Positions 7,634 through 14,346 of a stretch of 22,432 nucleotides of DNA are shown piece after piece (position 1 is the stretch's first letter; each line of letters starts with the position of its first letter). The stretch spans positions 1 through 22,432 of the forward strand of contig CAKTGS010000027.1 in NCBI GenBank assembly GCA_934561485.1. The letters run 5' to 3'. Origin of the DNA: an uncultured Faecalibacterium sp. Its GTDB lineage: Bacteria; Bacillota; Clostridia; Oscillospirales; Ruminococcaceae. Under the pieces are notes generated by a model that worked only from the letters and a program-made list of their open reading frames with translations, searched no databases and was not told the DNA's origin. The translations under genes and the position numbers were made by a program.

Positions 7634-9405
7634 GTGCAAAAGCAAAAACAAAGCTGACCCCGGAACAGCGCAAGGCCACCCTGACCCGCGTGCTGCACAA
7701 GATCAAGCCTTATTCCCTGTTTGTGGTGTGCAGCCTGATCGTGGCCGCCGTGAGCGTGGCGGCCCAGCTGTATATTCCCATTTTGTGCGGTGACGCCATT
7801 GACAAAATGCTGGGCAAGGGCCAGGTGGACTTTGCCGGTGTGGGTGTTATCATTGTGCGGGTGCTGGTGGTGGCTGCCGTGGCCGCCTTTGCCCAGTGGC
7901 TGCTGAGCGTGTGCAACAACCGCATCACCTTCTCGGTGAGCCGGGACCTGCGCAACGAAGCTCTGCGCAAGATCCAGACCCTGCCGCTTTCGTATCTGGA
8001 CAGCCATCCCTCCGGCGATATCGTGAGCCGCATGGTAGCCGATGTGGATACCTTTGCGGACGGCCTGCTGATGGGCTTTACCCAGCTGTTCAGCGGCATT
8101 TTGACCATTCTGGGCACCCTGCTGTTCATGCTGAGCGAGAATGTGCCCATCACCTTGGTGGTGGTATGCATCACCCCGCTGAGCCTTGTGGTGGCAAACT
8201 TTCTGGCCAAGCGCAGCTACAAATATTTCCAGGGTCAGAGCACCGTGCGCGGCGAACAGACCGCTCTGGTCAACGAGATGATCGAAGGCCAGAAGGTGGT
8301 GCAGGCCTTTGGCCACGAGGCCGAGAGCCTGGAAGCCTTTGACGAGGTAAACGGCCGCCTGCAGGACGTGAGCCTGAAGGCTATCTTCTTTTCCAGCATG
8401 ACCAACCCCGCCACCCGTTTTGTGAACAACATCGTGTATGCGGGCGTGGGCCTGGTGGGTGCGCTGTACACCGTGCGCGGCGGCATTACCATCGGCCAGC
8501 TGAGCGTGTTCCTGAGCTACGCCAACCAGTACACCAAACCCTTCAACGAGATCTCCGGCGTGGTCACCGAGCTGCAGAACGCGCTGGCCTGTGCGGCCCG
8601 CGTGTTCGAACTGCTGGACGCAGAGGACCAGGCACCCGAAGCCGACCATGCCGCCGTGCTGCAGCCGGACGGCCATGTGCAGCTGCAGGATGTTTCCTTC
8701 CGCTACCTGCCGGACCGCCCGCTGATCGAGGGCTTGACCCTGGACGTGAAGCCCGGCCAGCGCATTGCCATTGTCGGCCCCACCGGCTGCGGCAAGACCA
8801 CCCTGATCAACCTGCTGATGCGCTTCTATGATGTGAACGGCGGTAGCATCAAGGTTTCTGACACCGACATCCGGGATGTGACCCGTGCTTCCCTGCGCGG
8901 CAGCTACGGCATGGTGCTGCAGGACACCTGGCTGCGCGCCGGCACCGTGCGCGAGAACATTGCCTATGGCAAGCCGGACGCCAGCCTGGAAGAAGTGGTG
9001 GCAGCCGCCAAAGCGGCCCACGCCGACAGCTTCATCCGCCGCCTGCCCGAGGGCTACGACACTGTGATCGCCGAGGACGGCGGCAACATCAGCCAGGGCC
9101 AGAAGCAGCTGCTGTGCATCGCCCGCGTGATGCTGTGCCTGCCGCCCATGCTGATCCTGGACGAGGCCACCTCCTCCATTGATACCCGCACCGAGGTGCG
9201 CATTCAGGCCGCCTTTACCCGCATGATGCAGGGCCGCACCAGCTTTATCGTGGCGCACCGCCTGTCCACCATTCGTGAGGCCGATGTCATCCTGGTGATG
9301 AAGGACGGCCACATCGTGGAGCAGGGCAATCACGATGAGCTGCTGGCCGCAAACGGCTTCTACGCCAAGCTGTACAACAGCCAGTTTGAGGGCGTGGAAA
9401 CCTGA
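7630..9405 (+). CDS. Heterodimeric ABC exporter, catalytic subunit (YfiC/MdlB-like)
   Basis: The partner half-transporter, 591 residues, with an N-terminal membrane domain (about 20-330) and C-terminal ATPase. Walker A GPTGCGKTT is at 383-391, Walker B LILDEATSSID has D511-E512, and the H-switch H543 is intact (IVAHRLST). The signature is ISQGQ (487-491) instead of LSGGQ. Combined with the upstream subunit this gives one competent ATP site (this subunit's Walker A/B and H543 facing the partner's LSGGQ) and one degenerate site (the partner's D498 and Q529 facing ISQGQ). The ATG lies in the partner's last codons (ATGA overlap), so the two are made in coupled, near-equal amounts. A strong hairpin terminator follows ten bases after the stop. 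Confidence 0.93.
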   Translation: MSAKAKTKLTPEQRKATLTRVLHKIKPYSLFVVCSLIVAAVSVAAQLYIPILCGDAIDKMLGKGQVDFAGVGVIIVRVLVVAAVAAFAQWLLSVCNNRITFSVSRDLRNEALRKIQTLPLSYLDSHPSGDIVSRMVADVDTFADGLLMGFTQLFSGILTILGTLLFMLSENVPITLVVVCITPLSLVVANFLAKRSYKYFQGQSTVRGEQTALVNEMIEGQKVVQAFGHEAESLEAFDEVNGRLQDVSLKAIFFSSMTNPATRFVNNIVYAGVGLVGALYTVRGGITIGQLSVFLSYANQYTKPFNEISGVVTELQNALACAARVFELLDAEDQAPEADHAAVLQPDGHVQLQDVSFRYLPDRPLIEGLTLDVKPGQRIAIVGPTGCGKTTLINLLMRFYDVNGGSIKVSDTDIRDVTRASLRGSYGMVLQDTWLRAGTVRENIAYGKPDASLEEVVAAAKAAHADSFIRRLPEGYDTVIAEDGGNISQGQKQLLCIARVMLCLPPMLILDEATSSIDTRTEVRIQAAFTRMMQGRTSFIVAHRLSTIREADVILVMKDGHIVEQGNHDELLAANGFYAKLYNSQFEGVET

Positions 9406-9414
9406 GAATTTGAT

Positions 9415-9455
9415 CAAAAAAGTGGGAGATGCATTTGCATCTCCCACTTTTTTTG
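9415..9455. terminator. Bidirectional terminator between converging operons
   Basis: AGTGGGAGATGCA (9421-9433) pairs with TGCATCTCCCACT (9436-9448), with an A run on the left and a T run on the right. It serves the ABC exporter (plus) and the GNAT operon (minus), whose stop codons face each other here. Confidence 0.92.
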
Positions 9456-9457
9456 AT

Positions 9458-10003
9458 TTATAGCTCTTTTCGCATCAGCACCAGTGTCTGCCAGCCTGCG
9501 GCGCGGGACCGGAAGCCCTTGGGGTTGCGTCCGTACTCCACAAAACCGCACGTTTGATAAAGCGTGATTGCCGCCGTATTCTCGGCCACCACATCCAATT
9601 CCAGCTGTGCATAACCTGCCTGCCGGGCGCAGTCGATGCAGGCATCCATCAGCGCCCGACCAATGCCCAGACCCCAGAAACCGTTCAGGATGGCAATGCC
9701 AAACTCTGCCCGGTGCCGGAGCTTTTCCGCACTGCCCACCGGGGAAAATCCGGCGGTGCCCACGATCTTTCCGTCTACGATGGCACAAATTTCAATGGCG
9801 TTCGGGCTGGCGGCAGTTTCTGCCAGATAGCTGCTTTCCTGCTCCTCGGTCATGCTGTTCTCGTCCGGGTAGGTCAGCAGATAGTCCGTTTCGGCGTGGG
9901 TCTGGTTGAACACGGCCAGCACATCGGCCCCATCCACGGCATCGCCATTGCGCAAAAGACAAGTTCTGCCGTCCTTTAATCGGGCCGTTTTGTTATATTT
10001 CAA
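9458..10003 (-). CDS. GNAT family N-acetyltransferase
   Basis: A 181-residue cytoplasmic acetyltransferase of the GNAT fold, transferring acetyl from acetyl-CoA to an amine. The acetyl-CoA loop WGLGIGRALM is at 110-119, preceded by the strand AEFGIAIL (99-106) and followed by QLELDVVAENTAAITLYQTCGFVEYGR (133-159), the typical motif-B region. The start is an unusual TTG at 10003, decided by AAGGAG seven bases upstream; the open frame runs further to 10048 but into the preceding gene. It begins 19 bases after the stop of the trigger-factor-like gene, so it is the third gene of that operon. The substrate cannot be told; Rim-like protein acetylation or small-molecule detoxification are both possible. 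Confidence 0.9.
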   Translation of the reverse strand: MKYNKTARLKDGRTCLLRNGDAVDGADVLAVFNQTHAETDYLLTYPDENSMTEEQESSYLAETAASPNAIEICAIVDGKIVGTAGFSPVGSAEKLRHRAEFGIAILNGFWGLGIGRALMDACIDCARQAGYAQLELDVVAENTAAITLYQTCGFVEYGRNPKGFRSRAAGWQTLVLMRKEL

Positions 10004-10022
10004 GAATCTTCTCCTTTTTGTA

Positions 10023-10976
10023 TCATACTTTTGCCAGTTCCTGCACAACAGGTTCTTCCGGCGGCGGGGTCAGGGTGGAATGCGCCACCACAAAGGCAGC
10101 TGCCTTTTCCCGCGCCAGCCGCTGGCGCACCTTGCGGACATCGTTGGCGGGGAAGGTTCGTTCCCCGTCCAGCTTCTCGTTCCAGTCGGTCAGCGCGGCC
10201 TGCACTTCGGCTTCCGTCGGCTGCAGGTGTTCTTTTTCCGCCACCAGCAGCAGGCCCAGCCAGCTGCGCAGCTTGGTGTCCGCCTGTTCATGCAGCCAGG
10301 TGCGGAACTGCTCCACCGTCTGCCCGCGTACCTTGAGGAACTGATCAAAGTTCACGTTGTTGGTCTGCAGGCTCAGGTTGAACTGCCGCTGCTCGGCAAA
10401 GTAGTTGCCCGCCGCCAGCTGCTTGGGCAGGGGGCCGGTCACCTGACGGCCCAGCTGCCAGATCAGCTCTTTCTCCGCCCGCTCTCTGGCCTGTGCGCAG
10501 CGCTGTGCGTAGATCTGCCGTGCCACACGCTGGCGCAAGGCCGCTTTCCCGGCGGCATCGGCAGCGCGCTCTTCCGCGCCGTGGTTCCGGTTGATCTCCA
10601 GTTCAATGGTCAGCTGCCGGATGGGCCGTGGCTCAATGGCCTGCACAAAACCGGTGTACTGGCCCAGTTTCAGCGGCGGCAGGGCGTAGAACTGCGCCCC
10701 GGCCCGGAAGCCCTCGGCCCGGTTCACAGCCAGCAGCTCAAAGTCCGGGTCCGTCACCGGCGTAATGCCGTATGCTTTCACAAGCTGCTCGTCCAGCGCC
10801 GAAAAGCCTTCCAGAATGGTGCGGTTCACGGCAGCTGTCAGCAGTTCTTCTTCGTCCTGCGGTGCATCCGGAGATGCCTGTTCTGCCGCAATGGATGCGG
10901 CCAGTTCCTCTGCACTGGCCGTGAACACCAGCCGGCAGTCCCCCGGCTCGGCCATACCAAAATGTTCCAGTTTCAT
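10023..10976 (-). CDS. Trigger-factor-like protein lacking the PPIase domain
   Basis: A 317-residue soluble protein. Residues about 140-305 resemble the C-terminal chaperone domain of trigger factor, with the landmark segment NVNFDQFLKVRGQTVEQFRT (207-226) and ADTKLRSWLGLLLVAEKEHLQPTEAEVQ (232-259). The N-terminal part (ITPVTDPDFEL at 71-81, then LKLGQYTGFV at 102-111) recalls the end of the ribosome-binding domain, but the GFRxGxxP ribosome-docking loop is not in its expected place and the FKBP prolyl isomerase domain is absent, which explains the length against about 430 for true trigger factor. ATG 10976 has AAAGGAGAG six bases upstream. It lies 13 bases after the DUF3592-like gene. Probably a substrate-holding chaperone not bound to the ribosome; the function is inferred only. 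Confidence 0.78.
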   Translation of the reverse strand: MKLEHFGMAEPGDCRLVFTASAEELAASIAAEQASPDAPQDEEELLTAAVNRTILEGFSALDEQLVKAYGITPVTDPDFELLAVNRAEGFRAGAQFYALPPLKLGQYTGFVQAIEPRPIRQLTIELEINRNHGAEERAADAAGKAALRQRVARQIYAQRCAQARERAEKELIWQLGRQVTGPLPKQLAAGNYFAEQRQFNLSLQTNNVNFDQFLKVRGQTVEQFRTWLHEQADTKLRSWLGLLLVAEKEHLQPTEAEVQAALTDWNEKLDGERTFPANDVRKVRQRLAREKAAAFVVAHSTLTPPPEEPVVQELAKV

Positions 10977-10989
10977 TCTTGCTCTCCTT

Positions 10990-11361
10990 TCACAGCTGGC
11001 CGATCATCAGTGCCAGCAGTGCCACACCAATGCCGACATACAGGATCTCGGCCCCCAGCACGGCCCGGTCGCCTTCCACGTACATTTTTTCCAGATCGTC
11101 CGGATCGTAGTACAGCGTTACCACACTGCCCTCGGCAAAGGCCTTGCCCTTGGCCGTTTTGGGGTATTGCAGCCGATGGCTGCCGCTGGCCGTAGCAAAT
11201 TCCAGCACATAGGCTGCGCCGTCCCGGCTCTGCACCGTTCCGGTCACCGTGGCCTGCACACAGGTGCCCTGGGTGCGCAGCCGTCTGCGCGCACGTACGC
11301 TGCGCAGCGCCATGTAAAACATGAGGGCCGCGCCCAGCAGAAAGATCAGAATGTTGAACAT
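10990..11361 (-). CDS. DUF3592-like small membrane protein
   Basis: A 123-residue protein with a hydrophobic segment at each end (about 2-19 and 101-121) and a beta-rich middle part: basic RARRRLRTQG (23-32), then ATVTGTVQSRDGAAYVLEF (37-55) and VVTLYYDPDDLEKMYVEGD (80-98). The pattern of tail-to-tail helices around a sandwich and the YYDP motif fits DUF3592 proteins, whose function is unknown. ATG 11361 follows an AAGGGGAAA site. It is the first gene of a minus-strand operon with the trigger-factor-like gene 13 bases downstream and the GNAT gene after that. Confidence 0.78.
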   Translation of the reverse strand: MFNILIFLLGAALMFYMALRSVRARRRLRTQGTCVQATVTGTVQSRDGAAYVLEFATASGSHRLQYPKTAKGKAFAEGSVVTLYYDPDDLEKMYVEGDRAVLGAEILYVGIGVALLALMIGQL

Positions 11362-11411
11362 ATCAGTTTCCCCTTTTTATTTGTGCAGGCCGCAGCCTGT
11401 CAGTGGGTTCT

Positions 11412-11417
11412 ATTATA
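11412..11417 (-). promoter_or_regulatory. -10 element of the DUF3592 operon
   Basis: Minus-strand TATAAT lies 51 bases before ATG 11361. No good -35 is found at 17 bases (GCGCAA), so only the -10 is called. It is divergent from the tRNA promoter about 100 bases away. Confidence 0.5.
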
Positions 11418-11509
11418 GCATACTTTGCTGGATTTTGCGCCCCACGAACCCCCTGCGGAGTGCACCAAGTTTGCCGCTAAAATTTGTCAAAAAAGTTTGC
11501 AGAAATCGC

Positions 11510-11537
11510 TTGACATTTCCGGGATATCTGTTATAAT
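11510..11537 (+). promoter_or_regulatory. Strong promoter of tRNA-Leu
   Basis: TTGACA (11510-11515), 16 bases, TATAAT (11532-11537): both hexamers are perfect. An A/T-rich stretch with A and T tracts just upstream (11478-11508) could act as an UP element. The tRNA begins 44 bases after the -10. Confidence 0.88.
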
Positions 11538-11581
11538 AACTATCGTTCCGAGCGACACGGCTCACGAACACAACAGAATAT

Positions 11582-11668
11582 GCGGATATGGCGGAATTGG
11601 CAGACGCGTTAGATTCAGGTTCTAATCGGGGCAACTCGGTGGAGGTTCAAGTCCTCTTATCCGCACCA
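11582..11668 (+). tRNA. tRNA-Leu (anticodon CAG)
   Basis: A class II tRNA of 87 bases with encoded CCA (11666-11668). The acceptor GCGGATA (11582-11588) pairs fully with TATCCGC (11658-11664), with discriminator A. The anticodon stem TTAGA/TCTAA closes the loop TTCAGGT, giving anticodon CAG, which reads CUG leucine codons. A long variable arm (around CGGGGCAACTCGG) and the T-arm GGAGG-TTCAAGT-CCTCT are present. CUG is the dominant leucine codon of the GC-rich genes around it. Confidence 0.96.
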
Positions 11669-11725
11669 AGAAAAGACATACATTCGTATGTCTTTTCTTT
11701 TTTGTGCGGATAAGAGGACTTGAAC
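11645..11725. repeat. Long palindrome: inverted copy of the tRNA-Leu 3' end
   Basis: The 22 bases from the T-loop to CAC of the tRNA (11645-11666) recur perfectly in inverted orientation at 11704-11725. Between them the terminator arms 11668-11681 and 11686-11699 are also complementary. Together about 36 base pairs form one near-perfect palindrome centred on ATTC (11682-11685), broken only by a small bulge. The inverted copy stops exactly in the T-loop. Confidence 0.9.
11670..11703 (+). terminator. tRNA-Leu terminator
   Basis: GAAAAGACATAC (11670-11681) pairs with GTATGTCTTTTC (11686-11697) around ATTC, followed by six T. It starts two bases after the CCA end. Confidence 0.92.
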
Positions 11726-11846
11726 AGCACGGCCCTGCGCAGCAGGGTAAGCAACAGCCCAGTGGGCTGTTGCTTAGTGCGCGGTTCCCAACCCGTAGGA
11801 ATGTCTACCGGGGAGCATGCATTCGTATGTCTTTTCTTTTTTGTGC
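11681..11846. repeat. 27-base direct repeats flanking a 112-base segment
   Basis: The right arm and T run of the tRNA terminator (11681-11707) recur exactly at 11820-11846, without the matching left arm. The 112 bases between hold the inverted tRNA end (from 11708 onward), two tight hairpins and GC-rich DNA without a credible gene. This looks like an insertion with duplicated flanks, or an aborted tandem duplication. Confidence 0.85.
11733..11776. repeat. Twin hairpin, REP/BIME-like
   Basis: CCCTGC-GCA-GCAGGG (11733-11747) is directly followed by a 13-base-pair hairpin, TAAGCAACAGCCC (11748-11760) with GGGCTGTTGCTTA (11764-11776) around a three-base loop. There is no T run, so it is not a terminator. 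Tight adjacent palindromes of this kind are typical of dispersed extragenic repeats. Confidence 0.75.
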
Positions 11847-11854
11847 ACCAAATG

Positions 11855-11898
11855 AAAATCCGAACCTTTTCTCGATAGGAGAAGGGTTCGGATTTTTT
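11855..11898 (+). terminator. Orphan terminator-type hairpin
   Basis: AAATCCGAACC (11856-11866) pairs with GGTTCGGATTT (11885-11895), with additional pairing inside and a T run to 11898. No gene ends just upstream; it may be a leftover terminator of the tRNA unit, displaced by the 139-base duplication/insertion, or a transcription block before the next gene. Confidence 0.75.
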
Positions 11899-12018
11899 GT
11901 TTTCTTCGGGAATGACAATTCTGGCTCGTTCCAAACGGCTGTGTGTCCAAAACCTTATCAAAGACGTATCACGAAGGTCACAACTGTAAAGGTGCCGTAA
12001 GGCGGAAAGGACACAAAC

Positions 12019-12270
12019 ATGAAGTACGATGAAAGAGCCTGCAAATTCAACATGGACACCGGGTGCGTGGAGCTGCTGCTCCGGGATGGGAGAAAAATCT
12101 CCATCGACTGCATCGGGGTCGAGGACGCGCTGGACGTGACCATGGCACAGAGATCGGAGTTGGATTATCTCGTCTACAATGATCCATTGGGCTATGCAGA
12201 TTTGATTCTGAATGGTGATTCGGAGGAGTACTTAAAGAATGTGGCTGGGAGCCATGGGTTAGACGATTAA
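12019..12270 (+). CDS. Small DUF6061-like protein, unknown function
   Basis: An 83-residue acidic soluble protein: MKYDERACKFNMDTGCVELL at the N-terminus, then DGRKISIDCIGVED (23-36) and RSELDYLVYNDPLGYADLIL (45-64). The pattern strand-strand-helix and the phrase ELDYLVYNDPLGYA recall the small DUF6061 proteins common in gut Clostridia; this is from memory and the function is unknown. AAAGGA lies eight bases before ATG 12019. No clear promoter was found in 11899-12018. The gene stands alone and a strong terminator follows three bases after the stop. Confidence 0.8.
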   Translation: MKYDERACKFNMDTGCVELLLRDGRKISIDCIGVEDALDVTMAQRSELDYLVYNDPLGYADLILNGDSEEYLKNVAGSHGLDD

Positions 12271-12273
12271 GAG

Positions 12274-12308
12274 AAACGCCGTTCCGGGAACAACCGGAAC
12301 GGCGTTTT
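12274..12308 (+). terminator. Strong terminator
   Basis: AAACGCCGTTCCGG (12274-12287) pairs perfectly with CCGGAACGGCGTTT (12294-12307) around GAACAA, with TTTT at the end. The A run on the left is short, so it works mainly for the small plus-strand gene but could also serve the converging MerR gene. Confidence 0.92.
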
Positions 12309-12318
12309 AGCGTTACTT

Positions 12319-12774
12319 TTATTCTTTACTCTGCCCCCGCAGCTCCTGCCGGATGGCACGGAACTGATCAGGTACATCCGCATCGGTCATAGCACCGGGG
12401 ACATCTACGGTTCCGGCGGCTTTGGCAGTCTCGTAGAACCAGCACTTATACTCCACCGTTTCCAGCGTGTGCTGCAGCTGCTGGATCTGCTGGGTGAGCA
12501 CCTCTCGCTGATGCCGGAACATCTCCAGCCGGGTGTCAATGGTGTCGTCCCCCTGCATGGCAAGCTCGATATACTGCCGGATATCCTTGATGGACATTCC
12601 GGCTTTTTTCATGCAGCGGATGACCTGCAGCCACTCGAAGTCGCTTTCCCGGAACATCCGGATGCCGCCGGAGGAACGCTCTACAAAGGGAAGCAGCCCC
12701 TCTTTGTCGTAGTAGCGCAGAGTGGAGGCAGGTACGCCCAGCTTTTGTGCCATTTCACCCACGGTATAGATCAT
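12319..12774 (-). CDS. MerR family regulator, AdhR-like (carbonyl/thiol stress)
   Basis: A 151-residue DNA-binding regulator. Start ATG 12774 is decided by GGAGG six bases upstream; the open frame runs seven codons further. The winged helix is at about 1-70: YTVGEMAQKLGVPASTLRYY (3-22), DKEGLLPFVERSSGGIRMF (23-41), DFEWLQVIRCMKKAGMSIKDI (45-65). A long dimerisation coiled coil (about 80-118) follows. Cys54 in VIRCMKKAGMS occupies the place of the redox-active Cys52 of B. subtilis AdhR, where electrophiles such as methylglyoxal and formaldehyde are sensed. The gene is divergent from the redox cassette, and the operator between them has the AdhR-box sequence. It probably activates the cassette by untwisting the long promoter spacer. 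Confidence 0.92.
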   Translation of the reverse strand: MIYTVGEMAQKLGVPASTLRYYDKEGLLPFVERSSGGIRMFRESDFEWLQVIRCMKKAGMSIKDIRQYIELAMQGDDTIDTRLEMFRHQREVLTQQIQQLQHTLETVEYKCWFYETAKAAGTVDVPGAMTDADVPDQFRAIRQELRGQSKE

Positions 12775-12802
12775 CTGAAACCTCCGTTTTTTCAAAAAAC
12801 AC

Positions 12803-12833
12803 TTGACTTAAAGTGCGCTTTAAGTTGTATGAT
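12803..12833 (+). promoter_or_regulatory. MerR-type promoter with AdhR-box operator
   Basis: TTGACT (12803-12808) and TATGAT (12828-12833) are separated by 19 bases, longer than the usual 17, the hallmark of MerR-activated promoters. The spacer region holds the perfect inverted repeat ACTTAAAG-N4-CTTTAAGT (12806-12825), which contains the CTTAAAG-N4-CTTTAAG box described for AdhR in B. subtilis. It drives the plus-strand cassette starting at 12892. Confidence 0.93.
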
Positions 12834-12891
12834 AAACTCAAACTCTATCAACATCATAATGCGGACACGCTCCGCTGTCAAGGAGGTTCTT

Positions 12892-13431
12892 ATGAGCAAG
12901 AGGGTATTGATTTTGTCTGGCAGTCCCCGGAAGGGCGGCAACTCTGATATTCTGTGCGATGAATTTCTGCGTGGGGCGCAGGACGCTGGGCACAAGGCAG
13001 AAAAGATCCGGGTCGCCGAGAAAAAAGTGGTTCCCTGCTCCGGCTGCTACTACTGCAACACCCACGGTGGTGCCTGCGTCCACAAGGATAATATGGCAGA
13101 CATCCTGCAAAAGATGATCGATGCCGATGTCATTGTGCTGGCAAGTCCGGTATATTTCTACGCCATCAGTGCTCAGTTGAAGGCGGTCATCGACCGTACC
13201 GTGGCACGGTGGCTTGAGGTCAAAGACAAAGAGTTCTACTACATCACCACCATGGCGGACGAGGAAAAAGCCTCTGCGGACACTACGTTGGCCTGTTTCC
13301 GGGGCTATGCAGACTGTGTAGAGGGAGCCATGGAAAAAGGCACTCTTGTGGTAAGTGGCGTTTACGAGCCGGGTGCAGTACGCAGTACACCTGCCATGGC
13401 ACAGGCTTACGAGATGGGAAAAAATGTATAA
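12892..13431 (+). CDS. Flavodoxin-fold NAD(P)H-dependent oxidoreductase, iron-sulfur flavoprotein type
   Basis: A 179-residue soluble flavoprotein. ATG 12892 has AAGGAGG five bases upstream. The FMN phosphate loop is LILSGSPRKGGNSD (6-19) and the second flavin loop is ASPVYFYAISAQLKAVIDR (84-102), as in NADPH-dependent FMN reductases. Cysteines C49, C52, C55 and C62 (CSGCYYC, then six residues, then C) match the compact CX2CX2CX4-7C motif of iron-sulfur flavoproteins (Isf), so a [4Fe-4S] cluster is likely. First gene of the AdhR-type cassette; the aldo/keto reductase follows 15 bases downstream. It probably passes electrons to a quinone-like or other electrophilic acceptor; the substrate is unknown. 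Confidence 0.92.
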   Translation: MSKRVLILSGSPRKGGNSDILCDEFLRGAQDAGHKAEKIRVAEKKVVPCSGCYYCNTHGGACVHKDNMADILQKMIDADVIVLASPVYFYAISAQLKAVIDRTVARWLEVKDKEFYYITTMADEEKASADTTLACFRGYADCVEGAMEKGTLVVSGVYEPGAVRSTPAMAQAYEMGKNV

Positions 13432-13446
13432 ATGGAGGGAAATCAG

Positions 13447-14316
13447 ATGATTTTACAGGAAACCTACAAACTGGAAAATGGAGTGAACATCCCCAAACTG
13501 GGGCTTGGCACATGGTGCATTGACAACGACAAAGCGGCGCAGGCAGTCCGCACCGCTGTTACGCTGGGATATCGTCTCATTGATACTGCACAGGCCTACA
13601 AAAATGAGCAGGGCGTTGGCGAGGGAATCCGTAGCTGTAGCGTTTCCCGTGAGGAACTGTTTGTCGCAAGCAAGGTGGCCGCAGAACTGAAAACCTATGA
13701 GGCGGCAGCCGCCTCCATTGAGGAAACGCTGGAAAAAATGGGGCTGGACTATCTGGACCAGATGATCATCCATGCACCCCAGCCGTGGAACGAATTCAGG
13801 GACACCAAACGCTATTTTGCAGAGAACAAAGCCGTCTGGCGTGCGCTGGAGGATGCGCAGGCGGCTGGCAAGGTGCGGGTCATCGGGGTGTCGAATTTTT
13901 TGCAGGATGACTTGGAGAACCTGCTGTCCGATTGCCGGATACAGCCTATGGTGAACCAAATTTTGCTCCATATCAGCAACACCGATCATGACCTGCTGAA
14001 TTTCTGCAGAGAGCAGCACATTCAGGTGGAGGCCTATTCGCCCATTGCCCACGGCGAGGCACTCAAGAACCCTGTGATTGCACAGATGGCAAAGAAATAT
14101 GGCGTATCTGCGGCACAGTTGTGTGTCCGCTATGTTCTTCAGCTTGGCACAGTAGCACTGCCCAAAACGGCAGATCCACAGCACATGGAAGAGAATGCCG
14201 CCGTAGATTTTGTCCTCACTCCGGAAGATATGGCTGCGCTCATGCAGATGGAGCACATTGCCGACTACGGAGAATTCAGCTTTTTCCCGGTATTCAGCGG
14301 GAAAAAGCAGGTCTAA
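13447..14316 (+). CDS. Aldo/keto reductase
   Basis: A 289-residue NAD(P)H-dependent carbonyl reductase of the AKR TIM-barrel family, reducing aldehydes or ketones to alcohols. The start ATG 13447 has GGAGGG seven bases upstream. The complete catalytic tetrad is visible: D46 and Y51 in LIDTAQAYKNEQGVG, K76 in FVASKV, H109 in QMIIHAPQPW. Further marks are GLGTWCIDN (19-27), VRVIGVSNF (about 139-147) and the cofactor-binding LPKTADPQHMEEN near the C-terminus. Second gene of the cassette, 15 bases after the flavoprotein and 30 before the CMD-cupin gene. In the context of an AdhR-like operator, methylglyoxal or a similar reactive carbonyl is a plausible substrate (inference). Confidence 0.95.
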   Translation: MILQETYKLENGVNIPKLGLGTWCIDNDKAAQAVRTAVTLGYRLIDTAQAYKNEQGVGEGIRSCSVSREELFVASKVAAELKTYEAAAASIEETLEKMGLDYLDQMIIHAPQPWNEFRDTKRYFAENKAVWRALEDAQAAGKVRVIGVSNFLQDDLENLLSDCRIQPMVNQILLHISNTDHDLLNFCREQHIQVEAYSPIAHGEALKNPVIAQMAKKYGVSAAQLCVRYVLQLGTVALPKTADPQHMEENAAVDFVLTPEDMAALMQMEHIADYGEFSFFPVFSGKKQV

Positions 14317-14346
14317 GCGTTTACACAGAAAGGCAGAGGTACAACA

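Noticed and set aside
11645..11846. CRISPR array
   Set aside because: Only two direct repeats with a 112-base separation and strong internal palindromes; no regular repeat-spacer pattern and no cas genes.
11647..11961. Minus-strand open frame of 104 codons over the tRNA-Leu tail and repeats
   Set aside because: It is antisense to the tRNA end, reads through hairpins and direct repeats and has no ribosome binding site or recognisable domain.
12469..12891. A long plus-strand open frame ahead of the flavoprotein gene that would extend it by 141 residues
   Set aside because: It runs antisense through the MerR gene and across its operator; ATG 12892 has an AAGGAGG site and gives the family's normal N-terminus.
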